Of a stretch of DNA of 64,000 nucleotides, positions 54,600 to 64,000 are shown in pieces (within the stretch, counting starts at the first letter, position 1; each line of letters begins with the position of its first letter). Source of the stretch: Siphonodentalium dalli (taxonomy: Eukaryota; Mollusca; Scaphopoda; Gadilida; Siphonodentaliidae); assembly GCA_032622095.1 (NCBI GenBank), contig CP136065.1, positions 59,453,094 through 59,517,093 on the forward strand, written 5' to 3'. The notes beneath the pieces are model-generated. The model ran no database searches. It was not told the DNA's origin and saw only the letters and a program-made list of their open reading frames with translations. A program made the translations under genes and the position numbers.

Positions 54600-56080
54600 A
54601 CTATCGCAGGAAAGAGTTATGTCTCTGGTTCCGTCCATATTTGACCTGGTGACCAAATTTGAACAAAAACTGAATCCCAGTCACCTAGGTACTATCCCCA
54701 CCAATTATGACCTCATTCGGTCTTGTGGTTCGGGAGAAGATGTTAAAACCCTTTCACGACGGGAGCTGCACTGGTGCGGCATTAAATAACCTGTGCCAGT
54801 GCATTATCTTATATATGTGCGTCTTTCGTATGGAGACTAGCAAATATAAGAGAATGCATTGGCACAGGGTTTTCGCAAAATTTCAGGAAGCTCCAGTGAT
54901 GGATGGAAGGGTCATAATTACCATGGAGGGACACAATTATGTCCCTATCGTTGGTCCTCTTTTACAAAGTTAGCCCATTTGAATAAAATCTGAATCACAG
55001 TCACCCAAGGAACCTCAAACCCAAATATAAGCTAAATACGTCCGATGGTCTTTAGAAGAATTAAAAACATATGGAGAGAAAGAGTTATGGCACTTGTTAT
55101 GGCACTTGTTATCGCACTTGTTTGTCCCAGTGACCTTATTTGAAAACATATCTGAATGCGGATCACATAGGAAACATCCACAACAAATTTTAACCCATTC
55201 GGTCTTACTGTTCTGAAGAATAAGACAATTGTTGACAAATGGACAAACAGAAGGGTGCACAGACAGATGGCCGGACAAATTCAATCAAATATACCACCAA
55301 TTTTTCCTTCAAAATCAGATAACGAGTTCAGCTGGTTAACATAATAATACTAGAAGAACATATTGTATTTGATTTTAATGATCTTAATGGCAACACACAC
55401 ATATCCCAATGCTATATGGTGATTGTTTTTATCTCAATGTGCCAGATAAGATCTCAAATATCAATTGATGACATGTGTATAATTAACTGTAGTTTTCTGG
55501 TGAAGTTGGATGGAGATGGGGTTAAAGGCTGGACGTTTATTATGTTTATTATGAAGAAAGTTTTAATGAGTCTCAATTATTTCATTTAAGAGAAATTTAT
55601 TAACACCCCTAACAGACCTTTTTGACAGGTCGTCTCATTTTTAACAAATATGGATCTCAGTCACCCAAGAACCCTTCACACCAAATTGATTTTTTTTTAA
55701 ATAAAAAACATAGATTTATTTTATTTATTATTTTGTTAGTTGGTGACATCATTTGAACAATCTGAATGTGAGTCACCTAGGGAACATCCACATCAAATAT
55801 GATCCAATTCGGTCTTATGCTTCTGGAGAGGAAGTTATTTTAAGAATTATTGTGCCCGGAAAGAGTTATGGTCCTGGCTTCGCAACTATTTGACCTGGTG
55901 ACCCCATTTGAACAAGTCTGAATGTGAGTCACTTCGGGAACATCCACACCAAATATGAACATATTCGGTCTTATGGTTCTGGAGAAGAAGACGATTATTG
56001 GCGGACGGACGGATGGACGTCCCGACGGCTAGACGGACGAGGAGTGATGAATATAGCTCCACCGGAGGCTAGAAAGCAAC
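54600..56080 (+). repeat. Imperfect ~150-bp tandem repeats ending in GGACGGACGG
   Basis: At least six degenerate units contain GTGACC..ATTTGAACA, CTGAAT..GAGTCACC.AGG, AACATCCACA.CAAATATGA, ATTCGGTCTTATG.TTCTGG and AGAAGAAG, near 54650, 54960, 55120, 55640, 55745 and 55885. The last ends GGCGGACGGACGGATGGACG, GAATATAGCTCCACCGG. I associate this style with mollusc genomes (recollection, not a search). The short frames inside are not genes. A hairpin MITE interrupts at 54743-54916. Confidence 0.7.
54743..54916. mobile_element. Single-hairpin TTAA MITE
   Basis: TTAAAACCCTTTCACGACGGGAGCTG (pattern: TTAA, CCCTTTCACGACGGGAGC) at the left, one hairpin (about 54795-54866), then CACAGGGTTTTCGC and AGGAAGCTCC. 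The right terminus is mutated (GGAAGGGTCATAA). Confidence 0.65.
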
Positions 56081-57114
56081 ACATGATCCTAACTATAGTA
56101 CATGCTATATTATCATTCGAAAGAGTACACACATACATATATTGTTTTCTTTAAAACAAGAAACATTATTAAAACGGGAAACATTATGGAACGTCGAAAA
56201 CTGTCTTGAGTACTCAGTCCATTAATACCAATCGCTAACCCTCGACCAATCAGATCATAGCGATCCAAAAGCCGATGCTGCAGTGCCTAGATATAGACAT
56301 TACACATTGGTCAGTCAATCCAGACATCCATGTGGCAAAGCCATTTAAAACCACATGCCCCGTCGTCAACTACCATTTAAACACCCATGTCCTGTTGCAA
56401 TGTCGTTTAAACTCCAAGGACGGATTCTTCATCTGCAGTTTAAACCTCAGAGTTTAAACCTGATTTAAACCTTCACTGACGGTTCAGGCAAACCGGATCT
56501 AAGTGGCTGTTTGTGGTCTTTCAGTGAGATTCGGTGAGATTAGCCAATTTCCAGGCAGATTTATCTCCCATCGCTCCGCCGAGATTCCACTGCCACAATT
56601 AGGACATTTGATAAAGATTTCTGACATGATCTAATTCTTATGTTTTAGGATTAAAATTGTCAATGCCTGGCTCAGTTCATATTATTTTTATCAATACCGA
56701 AAAAAATGCCATTATTGCAAACTTTTGGTGGTCAAATTAAGATAATAGGTGACCAAATATAGTTCCGACGATACGTAAAAATAGATGTATCGGTCCGCAA
56801 AGTACCATCCTTCCTGCAGTGATAACGGATAGGGCGCTGCATGGAGGTTGTAGATTATCTTGCAATCAAATTACAAAGCTACTATAGCAGGACCACAAAC
56901 ATGCCGGTATACTGATCATTGGTCCGCCCCCAAGTAACACGAACGAGCACCAATTGCGAAGTGATTTAAACGCCATACCTTGTAGCCACATCATATACAC
57001 TTCAAACTGGTCGGTAGGTTTGCGAGCTCTGTACTCTTCACCCGGTCGCTACGTCATTATTTAACCCTCTCACCGACACATGGTTGCGTGCATGACACAA
57101 TGAACATTCGAGAT
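56081..57114. other. Unassigned, with a TTTAAAC cluster
   Basis: Between about 56340 and 56475, TTTAAA(A/C)C occurs about seven times at irregular spacing, several as GTTTAAAC. A 60-codon frame overlaps it (56275-56457). No gene is supported. Confidence 0.4.
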
Positions 57115-57482
57115 TAGAGACCTTTCGCAAAATCACGATTAGGATTACGGATATGGACAATATCCTGCCAACAATTCTATATTTACGCACGGGGTTCTTA
57201 CGTGATACGGAATATACCCCACGTAGTTTAATTATGTGTAGATGTGTCAAGGATGTGGCACCGGTCATGCTTGCGGACGCTCTAGTGTTATCATGTGGCG
57301 TATAACTCACGTATAAGAAAATGGGATCTGAAAGAGACACACATTACTTTTTCCAACAAATATATGTGGGGCATATGCCGTCTCACCAATCAACCATCGT
57401 ATGTAAGTTGTGATGGTGTCCACCTTACTAGGACAATATATCCTATCCGTAATCGTAATAGTGATTTTGCGAAAGGTCTCTA
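57115..57482. mobile_element. 368-bp MITE with TA-type termini
   Basis: TAGAGACCTTTCGCAAAATC at the left and its reverse complement at the right start ~40-bp inverted repeats that continue through ATTACGGATA. TA lies at both junctions. The frame at 57295-57483 is internal and lacks a domain. Confidence 0.75.
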
Positions 57483-58407
57483 AAAAAAGAGTGGTTCAAT
57501 TTAAATTATTGATGCTGTTGTTGCTGGGTTCCAGCTTTGGAGTAGTCGACTAAGATTGTCTCATTGTGAATGAGCCCTCTTAATAATTACGAGGCATGCA
57601 GACGAACAATGACGCGAACATGCAGGACCACACAAGCATATGCAAGCTTTAAAGTAACAAAGAACAACACTAGTGGTTCATGATGCCAAAAAATCCCCCT
57701 TAGATAAAAACTAAACTGACTGTGAAGGTGGAGAATGTAGGGTCCAAAAGACGCTCTCAATACTGATAAACAGGAAGTATGAGTTTATCTCGTGATGCTG
57801 GGGTCAGTGCTCAGCTATACGCATCCTTGATGATTCTAACTCAATTTCCATCGATTGCTCGTTCGTAGTGCACACACATTTTTAATACCGAAGCATTTAC
57901 GACGTCCAACTTGATTTATACTCGAAGGCATGTTCGTGCGTCGACGAAAGGAGTCATGTCCAGCCAGTTTCTGGACCCCTGAACTGGGTCATGCAGTAAT
58001 AATGGAGATACGTGATGTCGGGAAAACACTGCTAGGCAGGAGTTGTTGATAATGTATAGACAAATGATCCAGAACAAGTATATCAACCATACAAACTGTG
58101 TACTGTCTTTCAATTTAAAGTCACTTACATGACATTTGGGCCGGTGGCTCAGTCGTTTAGGTGTATATCTCATGTCGTCATAAGCCTCCAGCAATGGGAA
58201 AACTGGTTATAAGCACCGGTGTGTTATCAACGAAAAAGGGGAGATAACCTTATTTTTGTATATGCTTATCGGGTTCAGTGAACTGATTTACCAATAATCT
58301 ATCGTTATGTTTTGTTTTCTATCCAACAATAAAATCTACAACGTCGTGATATGGTCTATGACTGCTGAAACTACTATAATTCAACGTTGCTTTGTGTGCG
58401 ATAAGAT
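57483..58407. other. Unassigned, one tRNA-like box A
   Basis: GGTGGCTCAGTCGTTTAGG at about 58144 resembles a polymerase III box A, but no box B follows. The minus-strand frame 57916-58194 (92 codons) has no motif. Confidence 0.35.
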
Positions 58408-59066
58408 ATTTACTCGCAGTACGGCACTCTTCATAATTAACCCTTTAATGCATCTACTCGCAGTACGGCACTCTTCATAATTAACCCTTTAATGCATCTA
58501 CTCGCAGTACGGCACTCTTCATAATTAACCCTTTAATGCATCTACTCGCAATACGGCACTCTTCATAATTAACCCTTTAATCCATCTACTCGCAGTACGG
58601 CACTCTTCATAATTAACCCTTTAATGCATCTACTTGCAGTACGGCACTCTTCATAATTAACCCTTTAATGCATCTACTCGCAATACGGCACTCTTATTAA
58701 TTAACCCTTTAATGCATCTACTCGCAGTACGGCACTCTTCATAATTAACCCTTTAATGCATCTACTCGCAATACGGCACTCTTCATAATTAACCCTTTAA
58801 TGCATCTACTCGCAATACGGCACTCTTCATAATTAACCCTTTAATGCATCTACTCGCAGTACGGCACTCTTCATAATTAACCCTTTAATGCATCTACTCG
58901 CAATACGGCACTCTTCATAATTAACCCTTTAATGCATCTACTCGCAGTACGGCACTCTTCATAATTAACCCTTTAATGCATCTACTCGCAGTACGGCACT
59001 CTTCATAATTAACCCTTTAATGCATCTACTCGCAATACGGCACTCTTCATAATTAACCCTTTAATG
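58408..59066 (+). repeat. 44-bp minisatellite, ~15 units
   Basis: The unit combines CATCTACTCGCAGTACGGCA and CTCTTCATAATTAACCCTTT then AATG, with G/A variation in CGCARTACGG. The TTAACCCTTTAATG portion equals the left terminus of the adjoining MITE at 59053. Confidence 0.97.
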
Positions 59067-59322
59067 GTGGGAGCTGCACTGGTGCAGTATTAAAGATCCT
59101 GGGTCAGTGCATTCTCTTATATATGCGAGGATCCCAGGCTATAGAAAGCCTCGCATATATAAGAGAATGCTCTGGCTTACAAGGTAAAGGTAAATATTGT
59201 TCGGCCAATGTATTATCTTAAATATATGCGAGGCTCCATATGGGAGACTCGCACATATAAGAGAATGCATTGTCATAGGGTTTTCGTAAAATGTCAGGAA
59301 GCTCCAGTCATTGAAGGGTTAA
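59053..59322. mobile_element. TTAA double-hairpin MITE, 270 bp
   Basis: The left end TTAACCCTTTAATGGTGGGA and the right end GTCATTGAAGGGTTAA, with GGAGCT near both ends. Two hairpins (about 59103-59171 and 59205-59271) are separated by a short GTAAAGGTAAATATTGTT spacer. The left TTAA is also the last unit boundary of the minisatellite. Confidence 0.8.
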
Positions 59323-60920
59323 CCGAGGTAAGATAATAATGCTATTTCGTTTATAATGATAACAGTATATAGTCGTCACAATATGCCTGGGGAAAAAACT
59401 TGAAACGACCTGGCATTGAGACAATACCTTGACAACATTTAGATTCGTGACCAGATTATTCGGCGTCAACAATGGTGTGACGACAGGACTATGCATGTCG
59501 CCAATGTATCAAACAGTTAATCGGATAAAGGTATATTCAAGTGGAATCGAACGGAAACATATGTCAACACAATATAATTATGACCAAACATTGACGCCAA
59601 GACGTATTGATCACATAATTTATTAGCAGATATTTTCAACCAATCAGCGACTGAGCCGATCTCTTGCTGCAATGGAAGTTCTTTGTTCACTCTAATTTTG
59701 ATATCCACACATACATTCTGTACTAAATTGGCTATATACACAGGGGGGGGGTCTGCAAACAAAAATCCGTATATAGGGCCGGGGTGGGTGGGTGCTCCAG
59801 AGGCGGAAAAAATGGTGCTTGTAAATTTTTTCCAAAATGGGTTTTTTTCAAACAATTTACAAGTACTGACCATGTAATGTTGTTTGTAAGCATGTTAGTA
59901 CCATGCTTGTTGGTATAGGGCTATATAGGCAGCTAAAGTGACTCTTTAGCCTCAGATTTAGCAACATTCTGGATTTCACAGTATCCCGGACCACTTCACA
60001 GTGGACCATAGTATTAACGTTCAGGAAACTTATGATCAACGGAAGAAATATTTAGTAACAAAATTAATATATTACCCAGTTGTATTATCTGAATAAAAGT
60101 AATAAAACAAAAAAACTCTATCACAAATTGGATACTACATGGTGAATACTCAATGATGACTACTAGTAGATATCATTAACCTGATTGTTGCATAACATGA
60201 AATTGAAAAGGGTATCTCATAAATTTCTAATGTCTGAAATACTGTCTTGTTCTGGCATGTAATCAAATTCATTCCTTCTGGTTATTTCTCATCTTGAATG
60301 ATTGCAAGTAATGTTAATTTGCAACAATTATCCAAATAAAACTGAATTGGTTATGATGAATGACATTACTGTTTACTGCTCAGACAATCCCAAATGAAGG
60401 TGACGCTATTCTCATTGAATTTCCGAACTTCATCTGGGAGCTTTACTGCTCAATAAGACGAAACTAAAATACTATAAAGGTACATGAACTGACACTTGAG
60501 TTAAAATTCAAAATGTTTGTACGGACAGACGGCTCGAGACGTCAACTATATACCCGCCGACTAATATCGGGCAGTATAATAACCATATATCTATGTGTAT
60601 ACATAACCAAAAAACAATTCCCCTCCCCACCCCATCCCGTTGGATAAGACTAAATAGTTCTTTGATCATGCACATATAATTGTGGAACCCCTGACCTGTT
60701 TACCACTATTTACACTGGTCAGACTGTCAGACACAACACACTCGATATATTAAGGATATAATGGGGTCTACGGCAATTTGTGACATATAGTGTACCTACA
60801 CAATGCTTAATTAATATTGTTGTTAGATACTGAAAACACCAGGAAACACATGGAAATACAGTATATTTTTCGTTTTTCTGATCTGTGTTTACCAATTAGT
60901 AAGGCAGTTAACACAGTTAT
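59323..60920. other. Unassigned sequence
   Basis: Poly-G at about 59742-59750. A GGACAGACGGCTCGAG stretch near 60524 resembles the end of the 54.6-56.1 kb repeats. The minus-strand frame 59517-59873 (118 codons) has no recognisable domain and crosses the G-run. Confidence 0.35.
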
Positions 60921-61115
60921 TGAAGAACGGCTAAAAAAAACCTCTGAAATTTTGATAAAAACATGAGAAACGGGGGGTGGGTCCCCAAAATTTTGGAGGA
61001 AAAAAATATTTTTTTTGCAAAAATGGGGTGGTGGGTCCCTCGAGGTCGGAAAAAAACTTTTTGGGCCCTATATGTGCAATTTTTTTCCAGACCCCCCCCC
61101 CTGATATACAAATTT
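60921..61115 (-). repeat. Poly-C/G-rich dispersed repeat
   Basis: GGGTGGGTCCCCAAAATTTT, GGGTGGTGGGTCCC and a C-run at about 61091-61101. Sequence in the style of 23391-23490 and 59742-59800. Frames are composition artefacts. Confidence 0.5.
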
Positions 61116-61913
61116 TTGTTGTCAAATCAAAATGTACTGAATCATTGACAACGCGTGCGTGTGATCAGGGCCTAATGATAATGAAGCTGTTAAGAGTAAG
61201 TGCTGTCAAATGCACAGGTCCCCTGGTGCGACAACCCCAACACGAGTATCAATCTTAATACCTTAATACAAACTATTAATGTGGATACTGGACATGTGGT
61301 CTAAAGTGGTCACATCGCGGAGTTTGGCTAACCCGAGTAATTTGAGAGAAAATCATGTGTCTGTATGAAACATTCAGGGGGACGCCAAAAAAAAAAAGGT
61401 TTAATAACGGTTGTGCTTGTTTTTTGCAAAACAACTGGAATCGTCGTCTTGATTATGGTTGGTTTATAACTACCACCACAACCCGCAGGGGTGTATTCGC
61501 GCCGTATATAAGACACCAGCTGGAGGCTTTGGTGTCCTCGTACTCTTAGGATCCAAATAAGCATACCAGTATGCTTATTATTTCCCACCCTTTATGGTGT
61601 TTATTGGAATCGTATGTTTATTTATAAATTGGGAACTTCGGACTACCTTTACTACATGGCTATACCAGAGCCGCTTGAGCCATCACTCTGGTCAGGCAAA
61701 GAAAGGGCAAACATTTAGCTGGAATTCTGCTTGTTAACTCACATAAAAAAAATAACCCGTTCTGAATCTGATCCCATCTATCTTTCTCGTCCCTTGTGAA
61801 GCTTGGCAGTGTTGCTTACTCTGAAACTTTCAACAAGTAAGGCCCGTGGATATTTTCTCAAGTTGAGGTCATATGTACTTATCGCTGGAGCATTTGAGTT
61901 CGATACACTAACC
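61116..61913. other. Unassigned sequence
   Basis: Short overlapping frames at 61328-61588 on both strands lack motifs. Confidence 0.35.
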
Positions 61914-62225
61914 CTGTGCCAATGCATTCTCTTATATATGTGAGTTGACCATAGGTCGCCTCGCATATATAAGAGAATGCATTGGCCTATTATATATTAT
62001 TTTCAGAAAAACTGAAAAAATTGTTAAAGAATGTAAGAAATAATGATAAAAAATGATAAAAATTGTTAAAGGAAGAAAAATTTATAAAAAATGTAAGAAA
62101 AAAAAAATGAAAAAAAAATGATAAAATTGTAAAAAAAAATGTAAGAACAAATTATAAAAAATGATAAAATTGTTAAAGAATGTAAGAAATAGTGATAAAA
62201 ATGATATAATTGTTAAAGAATGTAA
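61914..62225. mobile_element. Left half of a double-hairpin element
   Basis: CCTGTGCCAATGCATTCTCT starts a good hairpin (61918-61985), followed by the typical AT-rich spacer, here expanded into AATGTAAGAAA-type repeats to about 62225. No second hairpin. Confidence 0.7.
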
Positions 62226-62744
62226 GTATTTATAGACTGACTTGCTTCCTTGTTGGAAGTTGCCATCCTGTAATGTTATTCAACCCCGTATGCTTATTAT
62301 AGACCCCGAAAGTACATACGCGGGGATTCATGTTTTAATAGATCTTTTGTAGACATGCCTAGAGTCGTATATCTGAGCTGGTGATCTTATTACACACAAT
62401 CAGCTGACGGTTACTGACGTTTGAAACATGATTCCAATAGGTAAGACTAGATAGACATCACCACAAAACAATCTGTAACATATAAAATGACAACTCGCAC
62501 TTGTGTATAAAGTTGTGTGTCTTATATCTGATTCAGATAGTATATTTATCACAGATTTACTTTCCATAACAAATATGAGCTTCTTTGTATAACAATACCA
62601 CGTAACCACATACGATTATCTTGTTGCACCAGGAATAAAGTATCGACACTTTAACAAAACTATATATGCCTTGTACCGTATGGATGACATCACGCTGGTT
62701 TGAGCACTGTCATCATGTACACACAATGTGAGGAATTCATTCTT
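62226..62744. other. Unassigned sequence
   Basis: No gene or repeat recognised. Confidence 0.35.
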
Positions 62745-63235
62745 TATTTAGAGTGTTGATCACCCTACCGGAGTGTTTCACATCACTTTAATGTGAGAGA
62801 AAAACTCAATAGAGGCAGCTCATTGACAACATCCAACATTTATTTAATATCAAATTCCATATAATATTGACGTGAAACACTCCGGTGGGGTGATAAAATA
62901 GAAATGAAGAATAATCTTGCTCTAAGTAGTTATTTTTACAAATATTATATCCAAATTGACAACACACACCGTCATTCTTATATATTAATTAAATACAGTG
63001 ATTCTCGAAGGTGAAATCGTTTTCGTTAGTTTATCGCAGATATAGTTGCGTCCCGAATCGAGAAGTAAAATATTTACAATTGAGGGTATTTCAGACGATG
63101 ATTTCTATGGAGTGGTACGGTCGATTTGCTTAAAATTTTCGGCGATGTTACTAAAATGCTACATTCCTCCAGTTGATATAGCGCCTGAATCCTAACTTCT
63201 CAGTTTCACATACCCGAACAAGTCCATAATATGTC
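62745..63235 (-). repeat. Dispersed repeat, minus-strand copy
   Basis: Reverse-complement counterpart of 19225-19610. It also contains an internal inverted pair of TCACCC.ACCGGAGTGTTTCAC (about 62760 and 62873-62895) that is only half present in the other copy, suggesting a small insertion flanked by inverted ends. Confidence 0.7.
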
Positions 63236-63306
63236 TTTAAGACTTCTGTCTTACAATTCATTTTGCATTGTTCTGTGAAACCGAACTATCCATATTCGTT
63301 TTAATA

Positions 63307-63388
63307 TTGGCTAGATAGAACAAGAATGGATTGTAACCGACAAAACTCTTCAATACAACATGTTAGATTTGATTACGTATATATACTA
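63307..63388 (-). repeat. Repeat shared with 26518-26598 (inverted)
   Basis: Reverse complement of the block before the 502-bp MITE. Here the Helitron follows directly. Confidence 0.75.
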
Positions 63389-64000
63389 CTAGCCGATGAG
63401 CCCGACGTTGTCTGGGCTATTCAAATACCAAATTTCAAGTCGATAGCTCCACTCGTTTCCGAGATCTGGTCTGCGCATGCGCGAAGCTGGCGTCGCACGG
63501 GCTCGGCGACCCGATAAAATTCGTATCCGGGGCAAGATACATTCACATAGCAAATTTCAAATCGTCCGGGCTATTCAAAAACCAAATTTCAAGTCGATAG
63601 CTCCACCCGTTTCCGAGATCTGGTCTGCGCATGCGCGAAGCTGGCGTCGCACGGGCTCGTCGACCCGATAAAATTCGTATCCGGGGCAAGATACATTCAC
63701 ATAGCAAATTTCAAGTCGATAGCTCCACCCGTTTCCGAGATCTCGTCTGCGCATGCGCGAAGCTGGCGTCGCACGGGCTCGGCGACCCGGTAAAATTCGC
63801 ATCCGGGGCAAGATACATTCACATAGCAAATTTCAAGTCGATAGCTCCACCCGTTTCCTATATCTGGTCTGCGCATGCGCGAATCTGGCGTCGCACGGGC
63901 TCGGCGACCCGATAAAATTCGTATCCGGGGCAAGATACATTCACATAGCAAATTTCAAGTCGATAGCTCCACCCGTTTCCGAGATCTCGTCTGCGCATGC
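63389..64000 (-). mobile_element. Helitron-like element, minus strand, cut by window end
   Basis: On the minus strand its 3' end is GCCCAGACAACGTCGGGC, then 7 nt, then CTAG (63389-63392) followed by T. Inside are about five ~122-bp minisatellite units, two of them separated by a partial 3'-end duplication (about 63565-63600). The 5' end lies beyond the window. Confidence 0.85.

Noticed and set aside
58135-58200. tRNA gene or intact SINE
   Set aside because: Only a box-A-like sequence is present; no box B, acceptor stem or terminator could be found.

Overview
This window looks like gene-poor, repeat-dense, AT-rich nuclear DNA from a metazoan. I recognise no host protein-coding gene, rRNA or tRNA gene. 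Several repeat styles are ones I associate with marine lophotrochozoans, probably a mollusc: Helitron-type elements carrying a microsatellite plus a GC-rich minisatellite, imperfect ~150-bp repeats ending in GGACGGACGG-type sequence, abundant foldback elements, and degraded non-LTR retrotransposon tails. The species is an inference.

Layout. 0.3-1.8 kb: 5'-truncated LINE, minus strand. 2-12 kb: foldback and TIR elements separated by unassigned DNA. 13.0-13.95 kb: a long (TCA)n block. 14.8-18.4 kb: six Helitron-like elements chained head to tail. 19.8-22.7 kb: degraded TIR elements. 23.6-25.7 kb: a 37-bp minisatellite of about 57 units. 25.7-27.1 kb: two TTAA-flanked elements. 27.2-32.1 kb: a ~600-bp repeat array interrupted by an M-S-M-S-M array of a 458-bp TIR element. 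33-35 kb: LINE tails and an inverted M copy containing a nested LINE. 37.28-46.37 kb: the main object of the window, described below. 46.9-54 kb: more hairpin elements and a tandem duplication that gives a clean empty-site comparison. 54.6-56.1 kb: ~150-bp repeats. 58.4-59.3 kb: a 44-bp minisatellite abutting a hairpin MITE. 62.7-64 kb: a dispersed repeat and a second Helitron, cut by the window end.

Main object. Positions 37280-46370 form a 9.09-kb near-perfect palindrome. It is flanked by the same hexamer, ATGGTG, starts 5'-AG and ends CT-3', and turns around a CGG/CCG-rich hairpin. Each arm carries three tightly packed small genes read outward from the centre: a 105-aa basic-tailed protein, a 64-aa protein, and a 189-aa protein with one C2H2 finger and an acidic stretch. 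A 6-bp target duplication, AG termini, long inverted repeats and virus-like gene packing point to a Polinton/Maverick (adintovirus-like) derivative whose two halves are the same genome end. It resembles an integrated panhandle or inverted-dimer defective form. The right arm has a 19-bp deletion that breaks the zinc-finger gene, while the left copy is intact. No polymerase, integrase or capsid gene is visible, so the element would depend on factors supplied elsewhere.

The other elements show how insertions accumulated. Three apparent families use TTAA targets. One family has a paralogous empty site in this window. The 458-bp family has 4-bp A/T-only target duplications. Many foldbacks share an ACGAG...GCGAGT-type apex.
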